Origin: Rhodocyclaceae bacterium
Lineage (GTDB): Bacteria > Pseudomonadota > Gammaproteobacteria > Burkholderiales > Rhodocyclaceae
DNA length: 56,385 nt
Direction of reading: 5' to 3'
Assembly: GCA_013388985.1 (NCBI GenBank)
Contig: JACAEF010000035.1
Span: 1-56,385 of the forward strand
Position 1 is the first letter of the stretch; every line of letters begins with the position of its first letter. The position numbers were made by a program, and so were the translations under genes. Of the stretch, positions 17,323-28,000 are shown one piece after another. Under the pieces are notes generated by a model that was given only the letters and a program-made list of their open reading frames with translations, was not told the origin of the DNA and searched no databases.

Positions 17323-18418
17323 ACGCCGCCTTCGCCCCGTTCCCGCCGATTCGGCACGGCAGGCGCCGCTTCTGCCAGCGCAGCAACGGCTGCTCGACAT
17401 GGCGATGGAACAGCTCGGCCGCGAGATTGCTCGCCAGCCAGGCGATGAAGAGGCCCTCTGCCGCAACGGTGGGATCGCCGGGGGCGAAGCGCTGGAACGC
17501 TGCATTGACGACCAGACAGATCGGGAAATGCACCAGGAACAGCGCATACGAGGTGCCGCCGAAATGGTGCGCCCATTTCATCCCGGTAGCCGCCGATAGC
17601 GGACGGAAGCCGCCCAGCAACAAGGCAGTCGCCAGCGCCAGTGCGATGCGGGGACGGAAATCGAGCCACAGCGCGGCGCCGGCGAGGAAGACGATCGACC
17701 TGGCTAGGCGGTTGCGCTCCGGGCTGCGACTGGCCCAGCCCGCGGCGATGCCCAGCGCGTAGGCGCCGAAAAAATACAGTCCGGTGGCATCCCACCGGGC
17801 ATCGCGGTTGAAGTGAAACAGCGATGCGGCAGCGAGTGCCAGCACCGGAAGCGCGCATGAAAACTCGGCGCTGGTGGAGCGGCACCCGAGACGTCCGCCC
17901 AGCCAGAGCAGCGTCACCAGCAACGCATAGAGCTGGAAATCGATCGCGACGAACCAGACCCCGGCCGATAGCGATTCGACGCCCAGCAGGGAATGCAGCA
18001 GTGTCAGATGGGCCAGCACCTGGAAAAACGTGGGCCGATTGCCGATCGAGTCGTGATCCATCCATTGCCGCGCCAATGCCGAGGCGACGATCGCCAGCAA
18101 CAAGGCGGCCGCGAACGGCAGAACCAGGCGCAAGTAGCGATCCCGGATCAGGCAGAGCGGATGATTGCCCGCTGCCGGACCTTTCGCGGACAGTGTCTGC
18201 GCCGCGAGAAAGCCCCCCGTGGCGAGGAACACCGCCACGGCATAGCGGCCGTGGTCGGCCAGCCAGGCGATGGCCGAGGCGAGCGAAGGCGCCAGCGCGG
18301 CGGCCCGATCGCTCAGCGGGCCATACCAGGCGAGATGGTGCAGGACGATGAGCTGCGCCGCCACCGCCTTGAGCAAATCCACGAGCGGGTTGCGCGGATG
18401 CGCTGAAGCCCTTTTCAT
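17309..18418 (-). CDS. Acyltransferase family 3 membrane protein
   Basis: The 369-residue integral membrane protein has about ten hydrophobic segments and the family-3 start (PLVDLLKAVAAQLIVLHHL), with the active-site-type His in VLHHLAW. Such proteins O-acylate sugars or lipids at the inner membrane, for instance on exopolysaccharide. No polysaccharide genes adjoin, so the substrate is unknown. A copy of the dispersed motif falls in a loop (RSTSAEF). The gene ends inside mobA and starts 4 bases after relA on the same strand. Confidence 0.82.
   Translation of the reverse strand: MKRASAHPRNPLVDLLKAVAAQLIVLHHLAWYGPLSDRAAALAPSLASAIAWLADHGRYAVAVFLATGGFLAAQTLSAKGPAAGNHPLCLIRDRYLRLVLPFAAALLLAIVASALARQWMDHDSIGNRPTFFQVLAHLTLLHSLLGVESLSAGVWFVAIDFQLYALLVTLLWLGGRLGCRSTSAEFSCALPVLALAAASLFHFNRDARWDATGLYFFGAYALGIAAGWASRSPERNRLARSIVFLAGAALWLDFRPRIALALATALLLGGFRPLSAATGMKWAHHFGGTSYALFLVHFPICLVVNAAFQRFAPGDPTVAAEGLFIAWLASNLAAELFHRHVEQPLLRWQKRRLPCRIGGNGAKAAFTPA
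17861..17885 (+). repeat. Dispersed 25-bp motif inside the acyltransferase gene
   Basis: AAAC + TCGGCGCTGG + TGGAG + CGGCAC. Relative to the gene it is read in reverse and encodes GCRSTSAEF in a loop between membrane segments. Confidence 0.75.
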
Positions 18419-18421
18419 CCT

Positions 18422-20596
18422 TTACCGCCGTGCCACACGGCTCACACCCTTCACCTCGCCGAGGACGGTGAGGATCTTTTGTAGTTGCGCGGCGCTGCCG
18501 AGCTCGATCGTGAAGGCCATCTGTGCCACGCCGCCCTTCGAGCGGGTTTTCACCGCCGTGACATTGACCTTCTCTTTCGAGAGCACCTCCGAGATGTCGC
18601 GCAACAGCCCCTGCCGGTCGGCCGCCTCGACGAACAGATCGCAGGCATACGAGCATTCCAGCCGGTCGCCCCAGGTGGCCTCGATCACCCGCTCGGGATT
18701 CCTGGCCGCCATGTTGCGGAAATTGGGGCATTCGACGCGATGCACCGAAACGCCGCGGCCGCGCGTGACGAAGCCGGCGATCGCATCGGGCGGCACCGGC
18801 TTGCAGCAGCGGCCGAGCTGGGTCATCAGCTTGTCGACACCCACGACGAGGATCTGGCCGCCCGCCTGCGCCTTGGCGCGATGCGTGAGGATTTCCGGCG
18901 CGGCTTCGGCAACCGGCGCGCCCTTCACCGCCGCTTCGATCGCGCGCGGCCCCACCTCGTCGCGCGCCGCGGCGAGGAACAGCGCGTCGGCATTCTTAAA
19001 ACCGAGCTTGCGGGCCAGCTCTTCGAGATTGGCCTGCGTGGCGCCGTCGCGCTGCAGTTCCTTCAGCACGAAGGCGCGGCCGGCGGCGAGCATCTGTGCT
19101 TCCTGCTGGGCGGCGAACCAGGCGCGCACCTTCGTGCGCGCGCGCGCCGAGACCAGATAGCCGGGCCCCAGCCAGTCGCGCGAGGGCCCGCCGCTCTTCG
19201 CGGCGATGATCTCGACCTGCTGGCCGCTCTGCAAGGGCGTATCGAGCGGCACCAGATGGCCATCGACCTTCGCGCCGCGGCAGCGGTGGCCGAGATCGGT
19301 ATGCACGCGATAGGCGAAATCGAGCGGCGTCGCGCCCTTGGGCAGGTCGATCACCCTGCCCTGCGGCGTCATCACGTAGATCGTGTCGTCGAGCGCCGCG
19401 CGCTTGAAATGCTCGACCCAGATGGCGGAATCGGTGATCTCGTCGCGCCACGACAGCAGCTGCCGCAGCCAGGCGATCTTGTCGTCGTAGGCGGAATCCG
19501 CCTTCGCGGACGCACCGCTTTCCTTGTAACGCCAGTGGGCGGCCACGCCCAGCTCGGCATGGCGGTGCATTTCCTGGGTACGGATCTGCACTTCCAGCGC
19601 GCGGCCGTCCTCGGCCATCACGGCAGTATGCAGCGAGCGGTAGAAGTTTCCCTTCGGATGCGAGATGTAGTCGTCGAACTCGCCATGGATCGGCTGCCAC
19701 AGCGCATGCACCACGCCGAGCGCCGTGTAGCAGTCGCGCACCTCATCGACGATGATGCGCAGCGCGCGCACGTCATACACCTGCTCGAAATCGAGCTGCT
19801 TTTGGCGCATCTTGTTCCAGATGCTGTAGATGTGCTTGGGTCGGCCATAGACCTCGGCATGGGCGATGCCGGCCTTGGCCAACTCTTCCTTGAGGCGCGA
19901 GACCGCGTCGCTGATGAAGGCTTCGCGCGCCTGCCTGCGCTCGTCGAGCTGCCGGGCGATTTTCTTGTAGGTCTCCGGTTCGGTGAAACGGAAGGAAAGG
20001 TCCTCGATCTCCCACTTGATCTGCCAGACGCCGAGGCGGTTGGCGAGCGGCGCATAGATTTCCAGGCTCTCGCGGGCGATGTCGGCCCGCTCCGGCGTGT
20101 CGTGGTCGGTCAAAAAGCGCAGCGTCTGGGTGCGGGAGGCGAGCCGCACCATCACGACGCGGATGTCGCTGGCGAGCGCGAGCAGCATCTTCCTGAGGAT
20201 TTCGGCCTGGGCAGCGATGTTCTGGCCGCTGGCGAGATTCAGCGGCCGCAGGTTCTTCAGCCGGTACAGGCCATCGACCAGCAGGGCGAGCGGCTCGCCC
20301 CATCGCGCCGCGAGCTTCTCCCGGGCATGCGCGACGAACTCCGGCACGGCGAACAGCAGCGCGGCCAGGCGCGAATCGAGATCGAGGTTCAGGCCGGCGA
20401 GGATCAGCGCGGCGCCCAGCCCGTGGTCGAGTGCCGTCTCGCCAGAGCCGAGTTTCGCCTCGCCATAGACCTCCGTGGCATAGGCGAGAGCGTCGTGCAG
20501 CTTCGCCGCGCCCTCTTCCGGCAGGCCTTGCGTCAGGCGTTCCAGCGTGCCGGCGTCGATGCCGGAATCCGGCAGGGCGTGGGTTACGGAAACCAT
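18422..20596 (-). CDS. relA: GTP pyrophosphokinase RelA (degenerate hydrolase domain)
   Basis: The 724-residue protein makes the alarmone (p)ppGpp when uncharged tRNA stalls the ribosome. Where bifunctional SpoT has the HD pair, this protein reads AALLFAVPEF, so hydrolase activity is probably lost and RelA is the better name. The synthetase domain has YGRPKHIYSIWNKM, YDVRALRII and VQIRTQEMHRHAELG. A TGS domain (TIYVMTPQGRVIDLPKGATPLDFAY) and a C-terminal ACT domain follow. A separate SpoT would be expected elsewhere. A motif copy lies in the N-terminal part. Confidence 0.93.
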   Translation of the reverse strand: MVSVTHALPDSGIDAGTLERLTQGLPEEGAAKLHDALAYATEVYGEAKLGSGETALDHGLGAALILAGLNLDLDSRLAALLFAVPEFVAHAREKLAARWGEPLALLVDGLYRLKNLRPLNLASGQNIAAQAEILRKMLLALASDIRVVMVRLASRTQTLRFLTDHDTPERADIARESLEIYAPLANRLGVWQIKWEIEDLSFRFTEPETYKKIARQLDERRQAREAFISDAVSRLKEELAKAGIAHAEVYGRPKHIYSIWNKMRQKQLDFEQVYDVRALRIIVDEVRDCYTALGVVHALWQPIHGEFDDYISHPKGNFYRSLHTAVMAEDGRALEVQIRTQEMHRHAELGVAAHWRYKESGASAKADSAYDDKIAWLRQLLSWRDEITDSAIWVEHFKRAALDDTIYVMTPQGRVIDLPKGATPLDFAYRVHTDLGHRCRGAKVDGHLVPLDTPLQSGQQVEIIAAKSGGPSRDWLGPGYLVSARARTKVRAWFAAQQEAQMLAAGRAFVLKELQRDGATQANLEELARKLGFKNADALFLAAARDEVGPRAIEAAVKGAPVAEAAPEILTHRAKAQAGGQILVVGVDKLMTQLGRCCKPVPPDAIAGFVTRGRGVSVHRVECPNFRNMAARNPERVIEATWGDRLECSYACDLFVEAADRQGLLRDISEVLSKEKVNVTAVKTRSKGGVAQMAFTIELGSAAQLQKILTVLGEVKGVSRVARR
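20431..20455 (-). repeat. Dispersed 25-bp motif inside relA
   Basis: On the minus strand: AAAC + TCGGCTCTGG + CGAGA + CGGCAC. It is in the sense direction of relA and encodes LGSGETAL in the degenerate hydrolase domain. Confidence 0.75.
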
Positions 20597-20605
20597 GCCG
20601 CGATT

Positions 20606-23278
20606 TTACCGGTATGACGGATGGCGCGCCGTGCGACGAAGCAGCCACTTGCGCGCCTCTTCGGCCACGCCGAGCAGCAGGGCGAAAGGCAGCGCGAACA
20701 GCCAGACATCGGCGGCCAGCGGCGCGGTGCCGAAAATGCGGTTGCCCAGCGGCGTATAGACGATCGCCAGCAGCAGGGCCGCCTCGACGGCCAGGGCGAC
20801 GAGCAGCAGGCGGTTTTCGCGCAGCGGGAAGCGCCAGGCCGGCAAGCTGGGATGGCGGCAGACGAAGACGTTCATCATCTGCGCCAGCACGATGCCGGCC
20901 AGACACGCCGTGGTCGCCTGCAGATAGAGCGGATCGTGGGGTGGCGGCAACATGCCGTACTGCCAGCCCCCCTGCCCCAACACGTAGAAGAAGGCGGCCA
21001 TCGCCGCACAGGCTTCCAGCGGCCCGAGGAAGAGATAGGCGCGCGCCAGCAGCGGCCAGGAAAGCAGGCGTTCCGTGCGCGGCCGCGGCGGCCGGCGCAT
21101 CACGTCGCGGTGGGGCTTTTCCGCGCCGAGCGCCAGCGCCGGCAGGATGTCGGTGCCCAGATCGACGGCGAGGATCTGGATCACCGTCAGCGGCAACGGG
21201 ATGCGCAACAGCACGAAAGCGAGATAGGGAACGATCTCGGGAATGTTCGAGGTCAGGATGTAGGTGAGGAACTTGCGGATGTTTTCATAGACCGCACGGC
21301 CCTCCTCGATCGCATTGACGATGGTGGCGAAGTGATCGTCGAGCAGCACGATGTCGGCGGCCTCGCGGGCCACGTCGGTGCCGGAGAGCCCCATCGCGAT
21401 GCCGATGTCCGCGGTCTTCAGCGCCGGCGCGTCGTTGACGCCGTCCCCGGTCACGGCGACGATCTCTCCCCTGCCGCGCAGCGCCTCGACGACGCGCATC
21501 TTCTGCTCGGGCGTGACGCGGGCGAAGACGATCTCCGCGCTGTCGAGCGCGCGTGTCAGGGCGGCCGCATCCATCTGGCGCAGGGCTTCGCCGCTCACCA
21601 CCACCGGCGCCTCGCCGCGCACGATGCCCACCTCGCGCGCCACCGCCAGCGCCGTGTGCGGGTGGTCGCCGGTGATCATGATCACCCGCACGCCGGCCTC
21701 ATGGCAGCGCGTGACCGCCGCATGGACATCGGGACGGGGCGGGTCCTCGAGTCCGACCAGGCCACACAGTTCCAGCCCCTGTTCCGCGGCCGTCTCGCCT
21801 GCCGCCAGAGCCCGCCAGGCCAGCGCCATCACCCGCAGGCCGCGATCGGCCATCTCCTCCTGCGCGCGCCGGAAGGTTTCCAGCGCGGCGGCATCGAGCG
21901 GCCGGCTCCGTTCGCCGTCACGCCAGCTCGAACACAAGGGCAGGACCGATTCCGGCGCCCCCTTGCACCACAGCCGGCCGGCGCCGTTCTCGTCGCGCGT
22001 TTCCACCGACATGCGCCGCCGCTCGGTATCGAAGGGCATCTCGCCGATGCGCCGCCCCGCTTCCGGCAGCGCACCGGCGAATTCCCACAGTGCGACCTCC
22101 ATCGGATCGCCGCTCGGTTTGCCGCCGGGAAATTTGAGGCTGTGGCAATGACGCGCCACGGCCCGCAGGCAGTCATCGTCGTGCCCTGCCGCCGCTTGCG
22201 TTGCCGCACGATGGCGGCCGGCGACGAACAGCTCGCGCACCGTCATGCGGTTCTGCGTCAAGGTTCCGGTCTTGTCGGTGAGGATCACCGTCGCGCTGCC
22301 CAGGGTCTCGACGGCCGGCAGATGGCGCACCAGCGCATTGCGTCGCGCCATGCGCTGGGTGGCCATCGCCAGCGCCAGCGTGACCGTGGGCAGCAGCCCT
22401 TCCGGCACATTGGCGACGATGATGCCGATCGCGAACATGAAGCTCGCCCACAGCGACAGCCCCACGAAGCCGCCGATGGCGAAAAAGATCGCGCCGAGCG
22501 CCAGGGCCAGCAGCGCGACGAAGCGCGAGACATGGCGGATTTCCCTTTGCAGCGGCGACTCGGCTTCGCCGGCGGTCTGGGTCAGATGGGCGATCCGGCC
22601 GAATTCGGTGCTCATTCCGGTCGCATGGACGACGGCCGTGCATTCGCCGGCGACAATCAGCGTCCCGGCCAGCAGCAGGCAGCGCGCCTGCCGGGCGGTG
22701 TCGGCACAATCGGGCTCGGCGCTGCGCGCCTTCGGCAGGGATTCGCCGGTCAAGGTGGCGAGATTGACGCGCAGTCCCCAGCTCTCGATGATGCGGCAAT
22801 CCGCCGGCACCTTGGCCCCCTCGGCGAGCAGGATGACGTCCCCGGGCACCAGCGCTTCCGCATCCACGGTTTCCACGCCGGACGGCCGCCTGACCTCGAC
22901 CCGCAGCGGCAGCAGCCGGCGCAGCGCGGCCAGTGCCTGTTCGGCGCGGTAGGTCTGCCAGAACGAGAAGCCTCCGTTGAGCAGGATCACGCCGACGATC
23001 GCATAGCCGAGCTCGGCCATCCCCTGCCCCGGCTGATACCGCTCGGCGACGAAGGCCAAAGCTGCGGCCAGCCACAGCACGATGGCGAAGAAATGGCTGA
23101 ACTCACGCAGCAGGCCGAGCCAGCGCGGCTCGCGCGCCACCGCCTCGATGCGGTTGGGACCGAATTTCCGGAGACGCTGCCGGGCTTCCCCGGCAGCGAG
23201 CCCCTGCGGACCGCTGCCGAGCGCGGCGAGCGCCTCGGCCGCCGTCAGACAGGCAAGCTTCGGGCCGGGGAGTTGCAT
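20606..23278 (-). CDS. Cation-transporting P-type ATPase (P2 type)
   Basis: The 890-residue membrane pump has an N-terminal cation-ATPase domain, TGES (actuator), the phosphorylated Asp in DKTGTLTQN, GDGVNDAPALKTADIGIAMG, and about ten membrane segments. The membrane motif NVPEGLLPTVTLALA resembles Na/K and related P2 pumps more than heavy-metal pumps; it also fits bacterial Ca2+ pumps. Ion specificity cannot be fixed from sequence. It starts 3 bases after the restriction gene on the same strand but is probably unrelated in function. Confidence 0.88.
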   Translation of the reverse strand: MQLPGPKLACLTAAEALAALGSGPQGLAAGEARQRLRKFGPNRIEAVAREPRWLGLLREFSHFFAIVLWLAAALAFVAERYQPGQGMAELGYAIVGVILLNGGFSFWQTYRAEQALAALRRLLPLRVEVRRPSGVETVDAEALVPGDVILLAEGAKVPADCRIIESWGLRVNLATLTGESLPKARSAEPDCADTARQARCLLLAGTLIVAGECTAVVHATGMSTEFGRIAHLTQTAGEAESPLQREIRHVSRFVALLALALGAIFFAIGGFVGLSLWASFMFAIGIIVANVPEGLLPTVTLALAMATQRMARRNALVRHLPAVETLGSATVILTDKTGTLTQNRMTVRELFVAGRHRAATQAAAGHDDDCLRAVARHCHSLKFPGGKPSGDPMEVALWEFAGALPEAGRRIGEMPFDTERRRMSVETRDENGAGRLWCKGAPESVLPLCSSWRDGERSRPLDAAALETFRRAQEEMADRGLRVMALAWRALAAGETAAEQGLELCGLVGLEDPPRPDVHAAVTRCHEAGVRVIMITGDHPHTALAVAREVGIVRGEAPVVVSGEALRQMDAAALTRALDSAEIVFARVTPEQKMRVVEALRGRGEIVAVTGDGVNDAPALKTADIGIAMGLSGTDVAREAADIVLLDDHFATIVNAIEEGRAVYENIRKFLTYILTSNIPEIVPYLAFVLLRIPLPLTVIQILAVDLGTDILPALALGAEKPHRDVMRRPPRPRTERLLSWPLLARAYLFLGPLEACAAMAAFFYVLGQGGWQYGMLPPPHDPLYLQATTACLAGIVLAQMMNVFVCRHPSLPAWRFPLRENRLLLVALAVEAALLLAIVYTPLGNRIFGTAPLAADVWLFALPFALLLGVAEEARKWLLRRTARHPSYR

Positions 23279-23281
23279 GGC

Positions 23282-24013
23282 TTATTTCAGCCTTACCCAG
23301 GCGGCGACGTGAGCGTGCAGGGAAATCGCGAAGTTGCGGATGGACAACTCCTCGCAAGGTTGCCGGTAATGCCCTCGCAGGCCTTCTTGCGCCGAAGAAG
23401 TGAAGAAACAGGCCGCGTCGTAAAAACGCTCGCGTACCAGGCGAAGGCAGACTTTCTCGTAACGGCCGGCATAACTCAGCTCCTGGAACGCTTCATCGAC
23501 GCCGAACGGTTTCAGAGAGATCCGTTTCGTCGCGCGCAGCGAGGCCGGATGCTCTTCGAGCATGAAGAGATAGCCAAGCCAGGGCCGACGGCTCGGCGCG
23601 AAGATGCCTTCACGATAGGCCGTCCAGAAATCCGTGGCGTTGCCGAGCGCTTCCTCGACGCGATTGTTGAAGTTGTTGCCGAAGCTGCCGACCTGCGATT
23701 TGACTTCGACCGCCGCGACCAGATCCTCGCCCGACACGACGACCACGTCCCATTCCTTGGTCGGCCGGAAGTATCCAGGCAGCGTGCGAGACAGTTTTTC
23801 CTCGACATGGATCGTCGCGGCGGGCAAGCCTGCATCGCGCACGATGGCGGCGATCAGCCGGACGAAGCCGTCGGCATGTTTGCCGCCGGTCACGGCCCCT
23901 CGGCTGCCGGCATCCTTGCGCCCCGAGGAACGACCCTGCCGTTCCTGCTGCGCCTTGCGCGTCTTCCAGAAATGCCTGACGGCCTTGGCGAGTTCCTGCT
24001 CGATGTCGATCAT
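23282..24013 (-). CDS. PaeR7I/XhoI-like type II restriction endonuclease
   Basis: The 243-residue protein matches the PaeR7I/XhoI family, whose members cut CTCGAG. The stretch KEWDVVVVSGEDLVAAVEVK is a PD-(D/E)XK nuclease core (Asp89, Glu103, Lys105), followed by the family block VGSFGNNFNNRVEEALGNA. It overlaps the upstream methyltransferase by 4 bases (ATGA), as in a functional pair. Several CTCGAG sites exist nearby (for example in ppdK), so the host must be methylated there or the nuclease inactive. Specificity is inferred from family likeness only. Confidence 0.85.
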   Translation of the reverse strand: MIDIEQELAKAVRHFWKTRKAQQERQGRSSGRKDAGSRGAVTGGKHADGFVRLIAAIVRDAGLPAATIHVEEKLSRTLPGYFRPTKEWDVVVVSGEDLVAAVEVKSQVGSFGNNFNNRVEEALGNATDFWTAYREGIFAPSRRPWLGYLFMLEEHPASLRATKRISLKPFGVDEAFQELSYAGRYEKVCLRLVRERFYDAACFFTSSAQEGLRGHYRQPCEELSIRNFAISLHAHVAAWVRLK

Positions 24014-24996
24014 GGGCCGTGGAAAAGGAGCCGCGCGCCCGAGAACAACCGTTTCGTGTCGCGTTCGACGCGGTGGCTTGCCTGCTGGAAATAATGGACG
24101 TCGATCTCGACGCCGATCGAGTTCCGGCCGCAGCGCGCCGCCGCGACGGTCGTCGTGCCCGTGCCCATGAAGGGGTCGAGCACCGTGTCGCCGACGAAGG
24201 AAAACATGCGGATCAGCCGTTCCGCGAGTTCCACCGGATAAGGCGCCGGATGGTGCCTGGTCGACGCGCCCGTCACGCCGGTCCAGATCTGCTGGAACCA
24301 GAGCTTGTGCCTGTCAGCGGGAATCACCGACAGGATGCGCGTGGCAAGCTGGGGACTGCGGTAGCCGCCGGGCTTGCGCTCCATCAGGATGAACTCGATG
24401 TCGTTCTTGATCACCGCGTTCGGCTCGTAAGGCTTGCCAAGGAAGCCGCCGCCGCTGCCTTCGGCCTCGTAAGTGGCATTGGCGATCTTGTGCCAGATGA
24501 TCGGTGCGAGATTCGAGAAGCCAATGGCGCGGCAATGCTCCTGGATCGACGCATGCAGGGGCACGACGGTGTGTTCGCCCTGGTTCTTGCGCCGCGACAG
24601 ACAGACATCGCCGACCACGCAGACGAGCCTTCCGCCCGGAACCAACACGCGGAAACACTCGCGCCAGACGCGGTCGAGCTCGCCCAGAAACTCCTCGTAA
24701 TCGGCGATGTGTCCCATCTGCCCTTCGCCATCCCGGTACTCCTTCAAAGTCCAGTAAGGTGGCGAGGTGACAACCAGATGAACGCTGGCATCGGGCAGAA
24801 AAGGCAGCTCGCGGGCGTCGCCGCGGTACAGGTCATGACGGGTGGGGATCTGGCTGAGCACGGTTTCGATGGCGGCCGTGGCGTGTGGGTCCTTGGCGAT
24901 GCGCGGCAGATCGGTCTGCGGGTCTGTGATATCCCCAACCTCCTTCGGAATGAAAGAGGTGAGGTCGGGAACCCAAGGCTCGGCCGGCTTGTTCAT
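24010..24996 (-). CDS. DNA methyltransferase of the restriction-modification pair (beta class)
   Basis: The 328-residue protein has the catalytic motif TSPPYW (residues 77-82) before the SAM-binding region DPFMGTGTT near the C-terminus, the beta-class order used by N6-adenine and N4-cytosine enzymes. It would protect the genome from the adjoining PaeR7I-like nuclease. The start at 24996 (MNKPAEPWVP) lies 10 bases after the purL stop; an upstream start would overlap purL and add poor sequence. The base modified is uncertain. The known PaeR7I methylase is of a different class, so the pairing is unusual. Confidence 0.85.
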   Translation of the reverse strand: MNKPAEPWVPDLTSFIPKEVGDITDPQTDLPRIAKDPHATAAIETVLSQIPTRHDLYRGDARELPFLPDASVHLVVTSPPYWTLKEYRDGEGQMGHIADYEEFLGELDRVWRECFRVLVPGGRLVCVVGDVCLSRRKNQGEHTVVPLHASIQEHCRAIGFSNLAPIIWHKIANATYEAEGSGGGFLGKPYEPNAVIKNDIEFILMERKPGGYRSPQLATRILSVIPADRHKLWFQQIWTGVTGASTRHHPAPYPVELAERLIRMFSFVGDTVLDPFMGTGTTTVAAARCGRNSIGVEIDVHYFQQASHRVERDTKRLFSGARLLFHGP

Positions 24997-25006
24997 GCCT
25001 GAAACT

Positions 25007-28000
25007 TTACCCCACCCACTTCCGCGCATTGCGGAACATCGTCATCCACGGCGAATCCTCGCCGAGTCCCGCCGGATGCCAGCTCATCTGCACGGTGCGG
25101 AAGATACGCTCGGGGTGCGGCATCATGATCGTGAAGCGGCCATCCGGGGTGGTGACAGCGGTGATGCCTTCGGGAGAGCCGTTCGGGTTCAGCGGATAGG
25201 TGGTGGCGATGTTGCCGCGATGATCGATGTAGCGCAGCGCGACAGGTGGACGCGCCGCGCCGGCGAACACCGCCCGGCCCTCGCCGTGGCTCACCACCAC
25301 CGGCAGTTTCGAGCCTGCCATGCCGGCGAAGAAGATCGAGGGCGAAGGGGTGATCTCGACCTGCGAGAAACGCGCCTCGAAGCGCTCGGAACGGTTCTGC
25401 TGGAAGGTGGGCCAGGCTTCGGCGCCCGGAATGATCGGCGCCAGATGCGCCATCATCTGGCAGCCGTTGCACACGCCAAGCGCAAAGGTATCGGAACGGT
25501 CGAAGAAGGCGGCGAACGCGTCCTTCAGTTCGGGATGGAAGAGAATCGACTTCGCCCAGCCCTGCCCCGCGCCGAGCACGTCGCCGTAGGAAAAACCGCC
25601 ACAGGCGGCCAGACCCTTGAAGTCGGCGAGTTTCACGCGGCCGGCCATCAGGTCCGACATATGCACATCGACGCAGGCAAAGCCGGCGCGGTCGAAGGCG
25701 GCGGCCATCTCGACCTCGCCGTTGACGCCCTGCTCGCGCAGGATCGCCATCTTGGGCCGGGCGCCGGTGGCGATGAAGGGCGCGGCCGGCTCGAAGGTGA
25801 GTTGCATGCAAAGACCGGGGTCTTCGGCGTCGAGCAGCGCATCGAATTCTTCCTGCGCGCAGTCCGGGTCGTCGCGCAGCCGGGCGATCTGGTAGCTCAC
25901 CTCGCTCCAGGCGCGCTGCAGTTCGACGCGCGGCATCGCCAGCACCGGCTTTGCATTGCGCCAGACGCGGATCTCGTCGGCGTCGTTCAGCGTGCCGATG
26001 ATGTGACTGCAGGTGCCGAGACCGTGGTCGCGCAGCGTCTGCATCACGGCGGCGCGATCGGAGCGGCGGATCTGCAGCACGGCACCGAGCTCCTCGTTGA
26101 ACAACGCGGCGATCAGGCGATCCCGCATCCGGCCGCTGATCAGCTGCGGCGCCCGCTCGATGCCATCGACATCGTTCATCAGCGGATCGTAGCAGAGCGC
26201 ATCGAGGTTCAGCGAAACTCCCAGATGCGACGCGAAGCTCATTTCGCAAACGCAGGCGAACAGGCCGCCGTCGGAACGGTCGTGGTAGGCGAGGAGCTTC
26301 GGCCGCAGCGCCTGGATCGCGTTGAAAAACGCCTTGAGCAGGCCCGCATCGGCATCGGGCGGCACATCGCCGGACACGCCATGCACCTGCGCGAGCGCCG
26401 AGCCGCCCAGGCGGTTTTTGCCCTCGCCCAGATCGATCAGGATCAGCTCGGTCTCGCCGCCTTCGTCCGACTGCAATTGCGGCGTGAGCGTCGCGCGCAC
26501 ATCGCTAACGGGCGCGAAGGCGGTGACGATCAAAGACAGCGGCGCGACGACGGCTTTTTCCTCGCCGCCCTCGTTCCACTTCGTGCGCATCGACAGCGAA
26601 TCCTTGCCGACCGGGATCGACACGCCCAGCGCCGGGCAGAATTCCAGCCCCACGGCTTTCACGGTATCGAACAGTGCCGCGTCCTCGTGGCCATGCCCGG
26701 CCGCGGCCATCCAGTTGGCCGAGAGCTTGACCTGGCCGAGATCGCTTACTTGGGCGGCGGCGAGATTGGTGAGCGCCTCGCCGATCGCCATGCGGCCCGA
26801 GGCCGGCGCGGAAAGGAGCGCGACGGGCGTTCGCTCGCCCATTGCAAAGCATTCGCCCAAGGTGGTGTCGAAACCCATCGCGGTGACGGCGACATCGGCC
26901 ACCGGCACCTGCCACGGCCCGACGAACTGGTCGCGGCACGTCAGGCCGCCGACCGTGCGGTCGCCGATCGTGATCAGGAAGCTCTTGCTCGCCACCGCCG
27001 GCAGGCGCAGCACGCGCAAGGCTGCCTGCGCGAGATCGATCGCATCGAGATCGAGCGGCGGCATCGAAACGGCCTTGCGCATCGCCTGGCGGTGCATGCG
27101 CGGGGGGCGGCCTAATAGCACGTCCATCGGCATGTCGACCGGCCGGTTGCCGAAGTGCGGATCCTCGACGACGAGCTGGCGCGCTTTTGTCGCCTCGCCG
27201 ATCACCGCGAACGGGCAGCGCTCTCGTTCGCAGATCGCCGCGAATTCGGCCAGCCGTTCGGGGGCGACCGCCAGCACATAGCGCTCCTGCGCCTCGTTGC
27301 ACCAGATCTCGCGGGGCGACATGCCCGGCTCTTCGCTGGGCACCTTGCGCAGGTCGAACCAGGCGCCGCGCCCGGCGTCGTTGGCGAGTTCCGGCATCGC
27401 GTTCGAGAGGCCGCCCGCGCCGACGTCGTGGATCGCCAGAATGGGATTGGCCTCGCCCATCTGCCAGCAGCGGTCGATCACCTCCTGCGCGCGGCGCTGC
27501 ATCTCCGGGTTGCCGCGCTGCACCGAGGCGAAATCGAGATCGGCGGTGTTGGTGCCGGTCGCCATCGACGAGGCCGCGCCGCCGCCCAGCCCGATCAGCA
27601 TGCCGGGGCCGCCCAACTGGATCAAGAGCGTTCCAGCCGGGAACTTCTCCTTGAAGCAATGGCGGGCGCTGATGTTGCCCACACCGCCGGCGATCATGAT
27701 CGGCTTGTGGTAGCCGCGCACTTCGCCAGCGAAGCGCTGCTCGAAGGTGCGGAAATAGCCGGCCAGATTCGGCCGGCCGAATTCGTTGTTGAAGGCCGCC
27801 GCGCCCAAGGGCCCTTCGATCATGATCTCCAGGGCGGAGGCGATGCGCTCCGGTTTGCCGTAGTCCGATTCCCACGGCTGCACATAGCCGGGAATCTTCA
27901 GGTCGGAGACCGAGAAGCCGCAGAGACCCGCCTTGGGCTTCGAGCCGCGTCCGGTCGCGCCTTCGTCGCGGATCTCGCCGCCGGAACCGGTCGCCGCGCC

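Noticed and set aside
18422-20596. Naming the (p)ppGpp enzyme SpoT
   Set aside because: The HD hydrolase residues are missing, which fits RelA rather than the bifunctional enzyme.
20621-24094. Very long open frame (over 1100 codons) on the plus strand opposite relA's upstream neighbour, the P-type ATPase and the restriction gene
   Set aside because: It is the antisense shadow of clear minus-strand genes with full motifs. Its translation is His/Arg/Gly/Gln-rich and matches no family; high GC makes such frames common.
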